Shown: positions 1-6,864, counted from the stretch's first letter. The stretch: DNA of 9,690 bases from JBBILG01 sp037445085 (GCA_037445085.1 JBBILG010000070.1:1-9690); one strand, 5' to 3'. Numbers and translations are program-made. The notes: a model not told the origin generated them from the sequence alone.

Positions 1-1
1 T

Positions 2-1687
2 CTGCTGGCCTATGCGGTGAAGGAGCTGTTCCCGGAGGCGCAGGTGACCATCGGTCCGGTGATCGAGAGCGGTTTCTACTACGATTTCTCCTACAGGCGC
101 CCGTTCACGCCGGAAGACCTCGAAGCCATCGAGAAGCGCATGGCGGAGCTGGCGAAACGCGACATCCCGGTGACCCGCAGGGTGGTGCCGCGCGACGAGG
201 CGGTGGCCTATTTCAAATCCATCGGCGAGCATTACAAGGCCGAGATCATCGAGAGCATTCCGCAGGGCGAAGAGGTCTCGCTCTATACCGAGGGCGATTT
301 CACCGACCTGTGTCGCGGCCCGCACGTGCCCTCCACGGGCAAGCTCAAGGCGTTCAAGCTGACCAAGGTGGCCGGCGCCTACTGGCGCGGCGATTCCAGG
401 AACGAGATGCTGCAGCGCATCTACGGCACGGCGTGGGCGAAGAAGGAAGACCTCGACGCCTACCTCACCATGCTGGAAGAAGCGGAAAAGCGCGACCACC
501 GCAGGCTGGGCCGCCAGCTTGACCTCTTCCACATGCAGGACGAGGCGCCCGGCATGGTGTTCTGGCACCCGCGCGGCTGGACGCTGTGGCAGGAAGTGGA
601 ACAGTACATGCGTGCCAAGTTCCGCGAGCACGGCTACCAGGAAGTGCGCACGCCCACCATCATGGACCGCACCCTGTGGGAAAAGTCCGGCCACTGGCAG
701 AACTACCGCGACAACATGTTCACCACCGCGTCGGAAAACCGCGACTACGCGGTAAAACCGATGAATTGTCCCGGCCACGTGCAGATCTTCAACCATGGCC
801 TGCACAGCTACCGCGACCTGCCGCTGCGTCTGGCCGAGTTCGGCTCCTGCCACCGCAACGAGCCGTCCGGGGCGCTGCACGGCCTCATGCGCGTGCGCGG
901 CTTCACCCAGGACGACGCCCATATCTTCTGCACCGAGGCGCAGGTGCAGGGCGAGGTGGCGGCTTTCATCGTCATGCTGCAGGAGGTGTATGCCGACTTT
1001 GGTTTCAGCGACGTGCTGGTCAAGCTGTCCACCCGCCCGGAGAAGCGCGTCGGCTCCGCCGCAACCTGGGACAAGGCGGAGACCGCGCTGGCCGCCGCCC
1101 TTGAGCAGAACGGCCTGGCCTATGACCTGCAGCCGGGCGAGGGGGCCTTCTACGGGCCCAAGATCGAGTTCACGCTCAAGGATTCGCTCGGGCGCCTGTG
1201 GCAGTGCGGCACCATCCAGCTCGACTTCAACCTGCCCGAGCGCCTGGGGGCCGAATACGTGGCCGAGGACAACACGCGCAGGCCCCCGGTTATGCTGCAT
1301 CGCGCCATCTTGGGTTCCATGGAACGTTTCATCGGCATCCTCATCGAGCACTACGCCGGCGCCATGCCGCTGTGGCTCGCCCCGGTGCAGGCGGTGGTGA
1401 TGAACATCACCGATGTGCAGGCCGAATACGTGCGCCAGCTTGCCGCGCAATTGCGGGAAAATGGCCTGCGCGTGCAAACGGACTTGAGGAACGAGAAAAT
1501 AAATTATAAAATCCGCGAACATAGCTTGCAGAGGCTGCCTTACCTGCTGGTTGCAGGTGAGCGCGAAATGCAAAGCGGACAGGTGGCCGTACGCACCCGC
1601 AAAGGCGAAGACCTCGGATCCATGCCGGTGCAGACCCTGATGCAGCGTCTGCACGGCGAGGTTGCCAGCCGGGTTGGCGCGGCCTGA
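2..1687 (+). CDS. thrS: Threonyl-tRNA synthetase, 5'-truncated by window edge
   Basis: Cytoplasmic class II synthetase that charges tRNA-Thr with threonine. The reading frame is open from base 2, and 561 residues are visible. By comparison with the 642-residue E. coli enzyme the window starts just after the HxxxH of the editing domain, so about 77 residues (the TGS domain and the start of the editing domain) lie outside. The GTG at 17 is an internal valine, not a start. Visible editing residues are Cys104 and His108 in LCRGPHVP. The catalytic core carries MNCPGH (Cys256), DDAHIFC (His307) and MLHRAILG (His433), the three zinc ligands of the family, and motif 2 FGSCHRNEPSG. The C-terminal anticodon-binding domain (from about LAPVQ) is complete, with the conserved DLRNEKI. 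infC follows after 27 nt. Numbering is from the first visible codon. Confidence 0.97.
   Translation: MLAYAVKELFPEAQVTIGPVIESGFYYDFSYRRPFTPEDLEAIEKRMAELAKRDIPVTRRVVPRDEAVAYFKSIGEHYKAEIIESIPQGEEVSLYTEGDFTDLCRGPHVPSTGKLKAFKLTKVAGAYWRGDSRNEMLQRIYGTAWAKKEDLDAYLTMLEEAEKRDHRRLGRQLDLFHMQDEAPGMVFWHPRGWTLWQEVEQYMRAKFREHGYQEVRTPTIMDRTLWEKSGHWQNYRDNMFTTASENRDYAVKPMNCPGHVQIFNHGLHSYRDLPLRLAEFGSCHRNEPSGALHGLMRVRGFTQDDAHIFCTEAQVQGEVAAFIVMLQEVYADFGFSDVLVKLSTRPEKRVGSAATWDKAETALAAALEQNGLAYDLQPGEGAFYGPKIEFTLKDSLGRLWQCGTIQLDFNLPERLGAEYVAEDNTRRPPVMLHRAILGSMERFIGILIEHYAGAMPLWLAPVQAVVMNITDVQAEYVRQLAAQLRENGLRVQTDLRNEKINYKIREHSLQRLPYLLVAGEREMQSGQVAVRTRKGEDLGSMPVQTLMQRLHGEVASRVGAA
1484..1512 (+). promoter_or_regulatory. 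Candidate internal promoter in thrS for infC-rpmI-rplT
   Basis: An AT-rich island stands out inside GC-rich thrS. It contains a possible -10 TATAAA (1505-1510) and a possible -35 TTGAGG (1484-1489), with a short 15-nt spacer. It lies about 200 nt upstream of infC. In E. coli the infC operon is also transcribed from promoters inside thrS (established knowledge), so the position fits. The protein here (RNEKINYKIREH) is conserved, which could by itself explain part of the base composition. The promoter is inferred from sequence only. Confidence 0.35.
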
Positions 1688-1702
1688 TTTTTTATTGATG
1701 CT

Positions 1703-1717
1703 GGAGAATCTGCGATA
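1703..1717 (+). promoter_or_regulatory. infC ribosome binding site and AUA start codon
   Basis: GGAG at 1703-1706 lies 8 nt before an ATA codon at 1715-1717, which opens the IF3 frame as (M)AQERETRIND. No ATG, GTG or TTG occurs in frame between the thrS stop (1685-1687) and this point. The only other rare candidate is ATT at 1694, which has no Shine-Dalgarno sequence before it. The first conventional start in frame (TTG 1772) would delete the conserved IF3 N-terminal segment. Confidence 0.75.
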
Positions 1718-2242
1718 GCTCAGGAACGGGAAACGCGAATCAACGACGCCATCACGGCGCCGCAGGTTCGTTTGATAGGGGTGAACGGCGAACAGCTCGG
1801 TATTTTCACCATCAGACAGGCGCTGGAAATGGCGGAAGGGGCGGAGGTCGACCTGGTCGAAATCGCCCCGCAGGCGGCACCGCCGGTATGTCGGCTGATG
1901 GATTACGGCAAGTTCAAGTACCACGAAAGCAAGCGGCTGCACGAAGCCCGCCTGAAGCAGAAGCAGGTCCAGGTCAAGGAAGTGAAGTTTCGTCCGGGAA
2001 CGGACGAGGGGGATTACCAGGTCAAGCTGCGCAACCTGGTGCGTTTCCTCAAGGATGGGGACAAGGCCAAGGTGACCTTGCGTTTCCGTGGCCGCGAAAT
2101 CACCCACCAGGAACTCGGTCTCGCGCTCTTGAAGCGCATCGAGTCCGACCTCCAGGAGGTGGCTGCGGTGGAGCAGTTCCCGAAGCTGGAGGGCCGCCAG
2201 ATGGTGATGGTGCTCGGCCCCCAGAAAAAGCAGCAGAAATAG
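1715..2242 (+). CDS. infC: Translation initiation factor IF-3
   Basis: IF3 binds the 30S subunit, prevents premature 50S joining and proofreads the start codon and initiator tRNA. With the AUA start the protein has 175 residues, close to 180 in E. coli. Family signatures are present: an N-terminal domain with GEQLGI, DLVEIAP and PPVCRLMDYGKF, a lysine-rich linker, then the C-terminal domain with VKEVKFRPGTDEGDYQVKL, KVTLRFRGREI and EGRQMVMVL, ending in a basic KKQQK tail. The gene lies 27 nt after thrS and 69 nt before rpmI, the usual thrS-infC-rpmI-rplT order. A start codon other than AUG/GUG/UUG is a known feature of infC (AUU in E. coli) and is the basis of autoregulation: IF3 rejects its own start when abundant. 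I infer the same control here. The identity is certain; the start rests on the Shine-Dalgarno position and on conserved residues encoded upstream of TTG 1772. Confidence 0.96.
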   Translation: MAQERETRINDAITAPQVRLIGVNGEQLGIFTIRQALEMAEGAEVDLVEIAPQAAPPVCRLMDYGKFKYHESKRLHEARLKQKQVQVKEVKFRPGTDEGDYQVKLRNLVRFLKDGDKAKVTLRFRGREITHQELGLALLKRIESDLQEVAAVEQFPKLEGRQMVMVLGPQKKQQK

Positions 2243-2311
2243 CACCGGTCTGAAGGCGACGCGGCCCATGGCATGCCCGATCGCTTTCGTTATCTACTTT
2301 AGGAGTCCGAA

Positions 2312-2509
2312 ATGCCCAAGATGAAAACCAAGAGCGGCGCCAAGAAGCGCTTCAAGTTCCTGGGGAACGGCAAGGTCAAGCGCACCCATTCGCACCTGCG
2401 TCACATCCTCACCAAGAAGACCACCAAGCAGAAGCGCAAGCTGCGCGGCATGGCCATCATTTCCGCAACCGACGTCAAGCGCGTGCGCGCCATGATGCCG
2501 ACCCAGTAA
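2312..2509 (+). CDS. rpmI: 50S ribosomal protein L35
   Basis: A 65-residue, strongly basic component of the large ribosomal subunit, of the usual length for the family. It begins MPKMKTKSGAKKRFK and contains the characteristic KTHSHLRHILTKK-type segment, here as RTHSHLRHILTKK. AGGAG at 2301-2305 lies 6 nt before the ATG, so the start is well supported. rplT follows 15 nt after the stop, so the two genes are almost certainly co-transcribed. In E. coli, L20 represses translation of rpmI and, by coupling, rplT, through an mRNA structure in the infC-rpmI region. The 69-nt leader here could serve this, but I could not identify a defined L20-binding pseudoknot by eye. Confidence 0.97.
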   Translation: MPKMKTKSGAKKRFKFLGNGKVKRTHSHLRHILTKKTTKQKRKLRGMAIISATDVKRVRAMMPTQ

Positions 2510-2524
2510 GCGAGGAGAGTCAAG

Positions 2525-2884
2525 ATGCCAAGAGTCAAGCGTGGTGTTACCGCCCGCGCGCGTCACAAGAAGGTTCTGGACGCGGCCAAGGGCTACCGTG
2601 GTCGCCGCAAGAATGTATACCGCATTGCCAAGCAGGCGGTGATGAAGGCGGGCCAGTATGCCTACCGTGACCGCCGTCAGCGCAAGCGCCAGTTCCGTGC
2701 CCTGTGGATTGCCCGCATCAACGCCGGCGCCCGCGAGTGCGGCCTGACCTACAGCCGCTTCATGAACGGCCTGAAGAAGTCGTCGGTGGAAGTGGATCGC
2801 AAGGTGCTGGCCGATCTGGCCGTGTTTGACAAGCCGGCGTTTGCCAGGTTTGCCGAACTGGCGAAATCCGGCCTCGCAGCCTGA
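2525..2884 (+). CDS. rplT: 50S ribosomal protein L20
   Basis: L20 binds 23S rRNA early in large-subunit assembly and in enterobacteria also represses its own operon. The 119-residue protein matches the family length. It starts MPRVKRGVTARARHKK, has the long basic N-terminal helix with AKGYRGRRKNVYRIAKQAV, and then YRDRRQRKRQFRALWI RINAG-type sequence. AGGAG at 2513-2517 is 7 nt upstream of the ATG. A strong intrinsic terminator hairpin begins 15 nt after the stop, so this gene ends the infC-rpmI-rplT transcription unit, at least in part, before pheS. Confidence 0.98.
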   Translation: MPRVKRGVTARARHKKVLDAAKGYRGRRKNVYRIAKQAVMKAGQYAYRDRRQRKRQFRALWIARINAGARECGLTYSRFMNGLKKSSVEVDRKVLADLAVFDKPAFARFAELAKSGLAA

Positions 2885-2899
2885 GCGGCAACAACCGGG

Positions 2900-2927
2900 A
2901 AAAGGAGGCTGGCCGGCCTCCTTTTTT
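2900..2927 (+). terminator. Intrinsic terminator between rplT and pheS
   Basis: A perfect hairpin: AAAAGGAGGC (2900-2909) pairs with GCCTCCTTTT (2916-2925) around a 6-nt loop (2910-2915). The T run extends to 2927. Because the stem has an A run on its left side it could also stop transcription on the other strand. In E. coli this position holds the pheST attenuator, preceded by the Phe-rich pheM leader peptide. Here only 15 nt separate the rplT stop from the hairpin, and there is no leader ORF. Confidence 0.9.
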
Positions 2928-2953
2928 CTTTCTCGCCCCGGAGCGTCAGCATC

Positions 2954-3937
2954 ATGCAGAATCTCGAACAACTCCTGACGGAGGCCCGGCGCGACTTCGC
3001 CGGATGTGTCAGCATGACCGAGCTGGAGAACGCCAAGGCGCGCTATCTGGGCAAGAGCGGTGTGCTGACCAAGCTGCTCAAGGGCCTGGGCAGGCTCTCC
3101 CCCGAAGAACGTCCCGCCGCCGGTGCTGCCATCAACGTCGTCAAGCAGGGGGTGGAGCAGGCACTGCAGGCACGGCGCGAGGCGATACTCGCCGCCGAGC
3201 AGGCGCAGAAGCTCGCCGCCGAGACTCTGGACGTGACCCTGCCAGGACGCGGCAGGGGGCAGGGCAGCCTGCATCCGGTCACGCTGACCCTGCGGCGCAT
3301 CGAGCGGCTATTTCTCTCCATCGGCTTCGCCGTGGCAGAAGGTCCGGAGATCGAGACGGATTTCTACAACTTCACCGCGCTCAACATCCCCGAGGACCAT
3401 CCGGCACGCGCCATGCACGACACCTTCTATGTGGACGAGCGGCACGTGCTGCGCACCCATACCTCACCGGTACAGGTGCACTACATGCAGGATCACCAGC
3501 CGCCGCTGCGCATCATCGCGCCGGGGCGGGTTTACCGCGTGGATTCCGATGCCACCCACTCGCCCATGTTCCACCAGGTGGAGGGCCTGTGGGTGGACGA
3601 GCAGGTGAGTTTCGCCAACCTCAAGGGCGTGGTGCAGGATTTCCTGCAGCGCTTCTTCGAGCGCGACGACCTCGGGGTGCGTTTCCGTCCGTCGTTCTTC
3701 CCCTTCACCGAGCCGTCCGCGGAAATCGACATGAGCTGGAACGGCGGCTGGCTGGAGATCGGCGGCTGCGGCATGGTGCATCCCAACGTGTTCCGGCATG
3801 TCGGCATCGACAGCGAGAAATACCGCGGCTTCGCCTTCGGCCTGGGCGTCGAGCGGCTGGCCATGCTGCGCTACGGCGTCAACGACCTGCGCCTGTTTTT
3901 TGAAAACGATGTACGCTTTCTCAGGCAATTCGGCTAG
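2954..3937 (+). CDS. pheS: Phenylalanyl-tRNA synthetase alpha subunit
   Basis: Catalytic subunit of the (alpha-beta)2 class IIc synthetase that charges tRNA-Phe; it acts in the cytoplasm with PheT. The 327 residues equal the E. coli length. An N-terminal coiled-coil arm (about 1-90) comes first and the class II catalytic core follows. Core signatures seen are AEGPEIETDFYNF, HPARAMHDTFY, LRTHTSPVQ, motif 2 with FRPSFFPFTEPS (244-255) and GGCGMVHPNV, and motif 3 GFAFGLGVERLAM (292-304). The ATG at 2954 has only a weak, distant GGAG (2940-2943, 10 nt spacing), but it gives the expected N terminus (MQNLEQLL). The gene follows the rplT terminator, so it needs readthrough or its own promoter. I could not find a convincing promoter in the 69-nt gap. 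pheT follows, unusually, only after 132 nt. Confidence 0.97.
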   Translation: MQNLEQLLTEARRDFAGCVSMTELENAKARYLGKSGVLTKLLKGLGRLSPEERPAAGAAINVVKQGVEQALQARREAILAAEQAQKLAAETLDVTLPGRGRGQGSLHPVTLTLRRIERLFLSIGFAVAEGPEIETDFYNFTALNIPEDHPARAMHDTFYVDERHVLRTHTSPVQVHYMQDHQPPLRIIAPGRVYRVDSDATHSPMFHQVEGLWVDEQVSFANLKGVVQDFLQRFFERDDLGVRFRPSFFPFTEPSAEIDMSWNGGWLEIGGCGMVHPNVFRHVGIDSEKYRGFAFGLGVERLAMLRYGVNDLRLFFENDVRFLRQFG

Positions 3938-3943
3938 ATCAAG

Positions 3944-4063
3944 ATGATTGAAGCCCAAGCAATTTGGCTGATAAGGCGTGCATCGCTTGAGTGCCGACTC
4001 GTGCGGCGAGGCCGCGTGAGCCGGAGCCGCAATGACGTGCGCTTCCCTGAACGATTCTCCTGA
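3944..4063 (+). CDS. Possible 39-residue Arg-rich small ORF filling the pheS-pheT spacer
   Basis: An ATG 6 nt after the pheS stop opens a 39-codon frame (MIEAQAIWLIRRASLECRL...) that ends at TGA 4061-4063, only 6 nt before the pheT ATG. It contains about ten arginines and no recognisable domain. There is no clear Shine-Dalgarno sequence, and in GC-rich DNA an open stretch of this length is not improbable. It is listed because it nearly fills an otherwise unexplained spacer and could couple translation from pheS to pheT. It may equally be a chance ORF. Confidence 0.2.
   Translation: MIEAQAIWLIRRASLECRLVRRGRVSRSRNDVRFPERFS
3998..4020 (+). other. Stem-loop in the pheS-pheT spacer
   Basis: CTCGTGCGG (3998-4006) can pair with CCGCGTGAG (4012-4020) over nine base pairs, two of them G-U, around the 5-nt loop CGAGG. 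No T run follows, so it is not a terminator. It could be a processing or stabilising structure, or part of a dispersed intergenic repeat. The pairing is seen in the sequence; the function is unknown. Confidence 0.45.
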
Positions 4064-4069
4064 AGAACC

Positions 4070-6427
4070 ATGAAATTCTCCGAAAGCTGGTTGCGCCGCT
4101 TCGTCGATCCCGCGCTGGACAGTGCCGGCCTCGATCATCTGCTGACCATGGCCGGGCTGGAAGTGGAGGAGCGGCAGCCTGCGGCGCCCGCCCTCACCCG
4201 GGTCGTGGTGGGCCACATCCTCGGTGCCGACAGGCATCCGGATGCCGACCGCCTGCAGGTGCTGCGCGTCGACGCGGGCCAGAACGAGCCGCTGCAGATC
4301 GTCTGCGGCGCTCCCAACGCGCGTGCCGGGCTCAAGGCGCCGTGTGCGCTGGTGGGTGCCGTCCTGCCCGGCGATTTCCACATCAGACACGCCAGGGTGC
4401 GCGGCGTGGAATCGTTCGGCATGATGTGCTCGGCCCAGGAGCTTGGGCTGCCCGAGGAGGGCGAGGGCATCCTGGAACTGGCTGCCGACGCGCCGCCGGG
4501 CGAAGACATCCGCGCCTGGCTGGAGCTTGATGACACGCTGTTCACCCTCAAGCTCACTCCCAACCGCAGCGACTGTCTCAGCCTCGCCGGCGTGGCGCGT
4601 GAGGTCGCCGCGCTGACCGGTGCGCCGCTCACCTTGCCGCAGGCGGTGCCGGTCGCGGCAACGGCGACGGCGAGTCGCGGCGTGCATCTCACCGAGCCGC
4701 AGGCCTGTCCGCGCTACTGCGGGCGCGTGGTGCAGGGCGTCAACGCCAGGGCCGCAACGCCGGCCTGGATGGTGCGCCGTCTCGCGTGCAGCGGCCTGCG
4801 CAGCATCAGCGCCATCGTCGACATCACCAACTACGTGTTGCTGGAACTGGGCCAGCCGCTGCACGCCTTCGACCTCGCCAAACTGCAAGGGGACATCCGG
4901 GTGCGTCTTGCCGTCGCTGGCGAAAAGCTGCGACTGCTCAACCAGCAGGAAGCCGAACTGCACGCGGACATGCTGGTGATCGCCGATGACGGCGGTGCGG
5001 TGGCGCTGGCCGGCATCATGGGCGGCGCCGATAGCGCGGTGGCGGACGCCACCGCCGACATCTTCCTGGAAAGCGCCTTTTTCGCTCCGGCCGCCATTGC
5101 CGGCAAGGCGCGACGCCTGGGGCTTTCCACCGACTCTTCCTACCGCTTCGAGCGTGGCGTCGATTTCGCCGCCACGCGTGATGCGCTGGAATACGCTACC
5201 CGGCTCATCCTGGAAATCTGCGGCGGCGCGGCCGGCCCGATCACCGAGCGGTGCGCCGGGCTACCGGCGCGCCCGCCGGTGCGCCTGCGTGTGCGGCGCG
5301 CACGGGAGGTGCTCGGCATTGCCCTCGACGCCGCGACCGTGGCGACGCTGATGGGCCGGCTGCGATTCGCGTTCGAGCAGATCGGCGAGGAATTCCTGGT
5401 CACCCCGCCCAGCTACCGCTTCGACATTGCCATCGAGGAAGACCTGATCGAGGAAATCGCCCGCCTGCATGGCTACGATCGGGTGCCGGCGACCGCGCCG
5501 CAGGGCGTCTTTGCCATGCTGCCGCAGCCCGGCGACCGGCTGGCGCCGGCCGATCTGCGCCAGTTGCTGGCGGCGGCGGATTACCGCGAAGCGGTCACCT
5601 ACAGCTTTATCGACGAAGCCTGGGAACGCGATCTGCACGGCAATGCAGCGCCCATCCGCCTGCGCAACCCCATCGCCAGCGACATGAGCGTGATGCGTTC
5701 CAGCCTGTGGGGCGGCTTGCTGGATGCCCTGCAATACAACCTCAACCGCAGGCAGGAGCGCGTGCGCCTGTTCGAGATGGGGGCCTGCTTCCAGGTTGCC
5801 GATGGCGGTTATCGTGAAGTCACGCGCATTGCCGGCCTGTGCTGCGGCAGCGCCGCGCCGGAACAGTGGGGCGAGGCCCCGCGCGAAGTGGATTTCTACG
5901 ACGTCAAGGCCGACGTCGAGGCGCTCACCGGCGCCCGCGCCCGCTTCGAGGCGGCTGTCCATCTGGCCCTGCACCCCGGCCAGAGCGCGCGCGTGCTGCT
6001 GGACGGCCGCGACATCGGCTGGCTTGGCGGCCTGCATCCCAAGTGGCAGCAGCGCTGCCAGTTGCCGCGCGGAGCCGTGTTGTTCGAGCTGGAGCTGGCA
6101 CCCCTGCTCAAGCGCGGCCTGCCCCGCTGCGCGGGAATCGCCAAGTTCCCGCCGGTACGGCGCGATCTTGCCCTGGTGGTGGACGAATCGGTGCCGGCGC
6201 AGGTGCTGCTGGATGCCCTGCTGGCAGTGCGCGGCGAGGTGGTGAGCGAGATCGCGTTGTTCGACCAGTACCATGGCAAGGGCATCGCGCAAGGGAAGAA
6301 AAGTCTTGCGTTTCTTGTAGTTATGCAAGATACTCAAAAAACTTTGACCGATGAGGAGGCCGACGCGGCGGTGGCCCTGCTGGTCTCCGAGGCAACGCGG
6401 AAATTCGGCGCCGTACTGCGCGGGTAA
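4070..6427 (+). CDS. pheT: Phenylalanyl-tRNA synthetase beta subunit
   Basis: Large subunit of PheRS, which recognises tRNA-Phe and hydrolyses mischarged Tyr-tRNA-Phe. At 785 residues it is close to the 795 of E. coli. Domains in order: N-terminal MKFSESWLRRFVDP; EMAP/OB-type tRNA-binding domain (about 40-150) with RHPDADRLQVLRVD and IVCGAPN; B3/B4 editing domain (about 205-385) with PRYCGRVVQGVN, DITNYVLLELGQPLHAFD and SSYRFERGVD; B5 domain (about 402-475) with SYRFDIAIEEDLIEEIARLHGYD; catalytic-like core; and C-terminal FDX-ACB anticodon-binding domain (about 692-785) with KFPPVRRDLALVVDE. The ATG at 4070 gives the expected N terminus, but the Shine-Dalgarno sequence is poor (only GAAGAA just upstream), so translation may depend on ribosomes arriving from upstream. 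The 3' end is notably AT-rich compared with the rest (about 6298-6350). Confidence 0.97.
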   Translation: MKFSESWLRRFVDPALDSAGLDHLLTMAGLEVEERQPAAPALTRVVVGHILGADRHPDADRLQVLRVDAGQNEPLQIVCGAPNARAGLKAPCALVGAVLPGDFHIRHARVRGVESFGMMCSAQELGLPEEGEGILELAADAPPGEDIRAWLELDDTLFTLKLTPNRSDCLSLAGVAREVAALTGAPLTLPQAVPVAATATASRGVHLTEPQACPRYCGRVVQGVNARAATPAWMVRRLACSGLRSISAIVDITNYVLLELGQPLHAFDLAKLQGDIRVRLAVAGEKLRLLNQQEAELHADMLVIADDGGAVALAGIMGGADSAVADATADIFLESAFFAPAAIAGKARRLGLSTDSSYRFERGVDFAATRDALEYATRLILEICGGAAGPITERCAGLPARPPVRLRVRRAREVLGIALDAATVATLMGRLRFAFEQIGEEFLVTPPSYRFDIAIEEDLIEEIARLHGYDRVPATAPQGVFAMLPQPGDRLAPADLRQLLAAADYREAVTYSFIDEAWERDLHGNAAPIRLRNPIASDMSVMRSSLWGGLLDALQYNLNRRQERVRLFEMGACFQVADGGYREVTRIAGLCCGSAAPEQWGEAPREVDFYDVKADVEALTGARARFEAAVHLALHPGQSARVLLDGRDIGWLGGLHPKWQQRCQLPRGAVLFELELAPLLKRGLPRCAGIAKFPPVRRDLALVVDESVPAQVLLDALLAVRGEVVSEIALFDQYHGKGIAQGKKSLAFLVVMQDTQKTLTDEEADAAVALLVSEATRKFGAVLRG
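6306..6334 (+). promoter_or_regulatory. Weak candidate promoter for ihfA inside the pheT 3' end
   Basis: An AT-rich patch near the pheT end contains TTGCGT (6306-6311) and GATACT (6329-6334) with a 17-nt spacer, partial matches to -35 and -10. It lies about 250 nt upstream of ihfA. E. coli ihfA (himA) is also transcribed partly from a promoter near the end of pheT. The match is weak and the region codes for the conserved FDX-ACB fold. Confidence 0.22.
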
Positions 6428-6449
6428 GAATCTATTTCAGCAGGCAGGC

Positions 6450-6530
6450 GAGCGCAGCCAAATGGGGCTGCGCCCGGAGCGCAGCGACGGGACAGTACAC
6501 GCCAGTACGGCGAGGAGCGAGTACCGCGCA
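6450..6530 (+). repeat. Repeat-rich pheT-ihfA spacer
   Basis: The 155-nt spacer contains GAGCGCAGC twice (6450-6458, 6477-6485), CAGTAC twice ten bases apart (6493-6498, 6503-6508), and a third GTAC at 6521-6524. The CCGGAGCGCAGCGACG portion loosely resembles CCGGAGCCGCAATGACG in the pheS-pheT spacer. Together these suggest a dispersed non-coding intergenic repeat. I see no ORF worth calling here and no clear promoter. Whether it recurs elsewhere in the genome cannot be seen from this window. Confidence 0.35.
6452..6473 (+). other. Perfect 8-bp stem-loop after pheT
   Basis: GCGCAGCC (6452-6459) pairs with GGCTGCGC (6466-6473) around the 6-nt loop AAATGG, 24 nt after the pheT stop. No T run follows, so it is not a standard intrinsic terminator. 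The 9-mer GAGCGCAGC on its left flank (6450-6458) recurs directly at 6477-6485. Confidence 0.5.
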
Positions 6531-6582
6531 AGCCCGGGTTGGCAAGTGCGGCGCCTAATGAAATGGGTTCCAAGGGGTGTGC

Positions 6583-6864
6583 ATGACACTGACAAAAGCG
6601 GATTTGGCCGATTTGCTGTTCGAACAGGTGGGGCTGAACAAACGCGAGGCCAAGGATATGGTCGAGGCATTTTTCGAGGAAGTGCGTGGCGCGCTGGAAG
6701 CCGGAGACAGCGTGAAGCTGTCTGGCTTCGGCAACTTCGAGCTGCGCCAGAAGGCCGAGCGGCCAGGGCGCAACCCCAAGACCGGCGAGTTCATCCCCAT
6801 CACTGCGCGCCGTGTGGTGACTTTCCACGCCAGCCAGAAACTGAAGAGCAAGGTGGACAAGTGA
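6583..6864 (+). CDS. ihfA: Integration host factor subunit alpha
   Basis: Nucleoid-associated protein of the HU/IHF family. It pairs with IhfB, binds specific sites and bends DNA sharply, acting in transcription, replication and recombination. The 93-residue protein starts MTLTKADLADLLFEQ and contains VKLSGFGNFELR and the beta-arm RPGRNPKTGE, whose Pro65 is the intercalating residue of the family, followed by IPITARRVVTFHASQKLKS. I chose ATG 6583 because AAGGGG (6572-6577) lies 5 nt upstream and the N terminus then matches IhfA. The in-frame GTG at 6577 overlaps that Shine-Dalgarno sequence. IhfA rather than HU or IhfB is indicated by the sequence (NKREAKDMVEAFFEE) and by its place directly after pheT, as in E. 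coli. Its stop overlaps the merR start by one base, which suggests coupled translation. Confidence 0.96.
   Translation: MTLTKADLADLLFEQVGLNKREAKDMVEAFFEEVRGALEAGDSVKLSGFGNFELRQKAERPGRNPKTGEFIPITARRVVTFHASQKLKSKVDK

Noticed and set aside
2243..2311. L20 autoregulatory pseudoknot in the infC-rpmI leader
   Set aside because: The location would fit, but I see only a short GGCATGCC palindrome (2270-2277) and could not build a structure like the known L20 operator, so no feature was called.
2294..3274. Long open frame on the - strand across rpmI, rplT and pheS
   Set aside because: It lies antisense to well-recognised genes, has GC-rich shadow composition (His/Leu/Gly-rich) and no recognisable domain.
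3464..4963. A 499-codon open frame on the - strand across pheS and pheT
   Set aside because: It is the antisense shadow of two certain genes in high-GC DNA. No family is recognised, and it crosses the pheS-pheT spacer without any start signals.
6428..6480. Intrinsic terminator after pheT
   Set aside because: The 8-bp hairpin at 6452-6473 is not followed by a T run, and ihfA downstream is probably co-transcribed.
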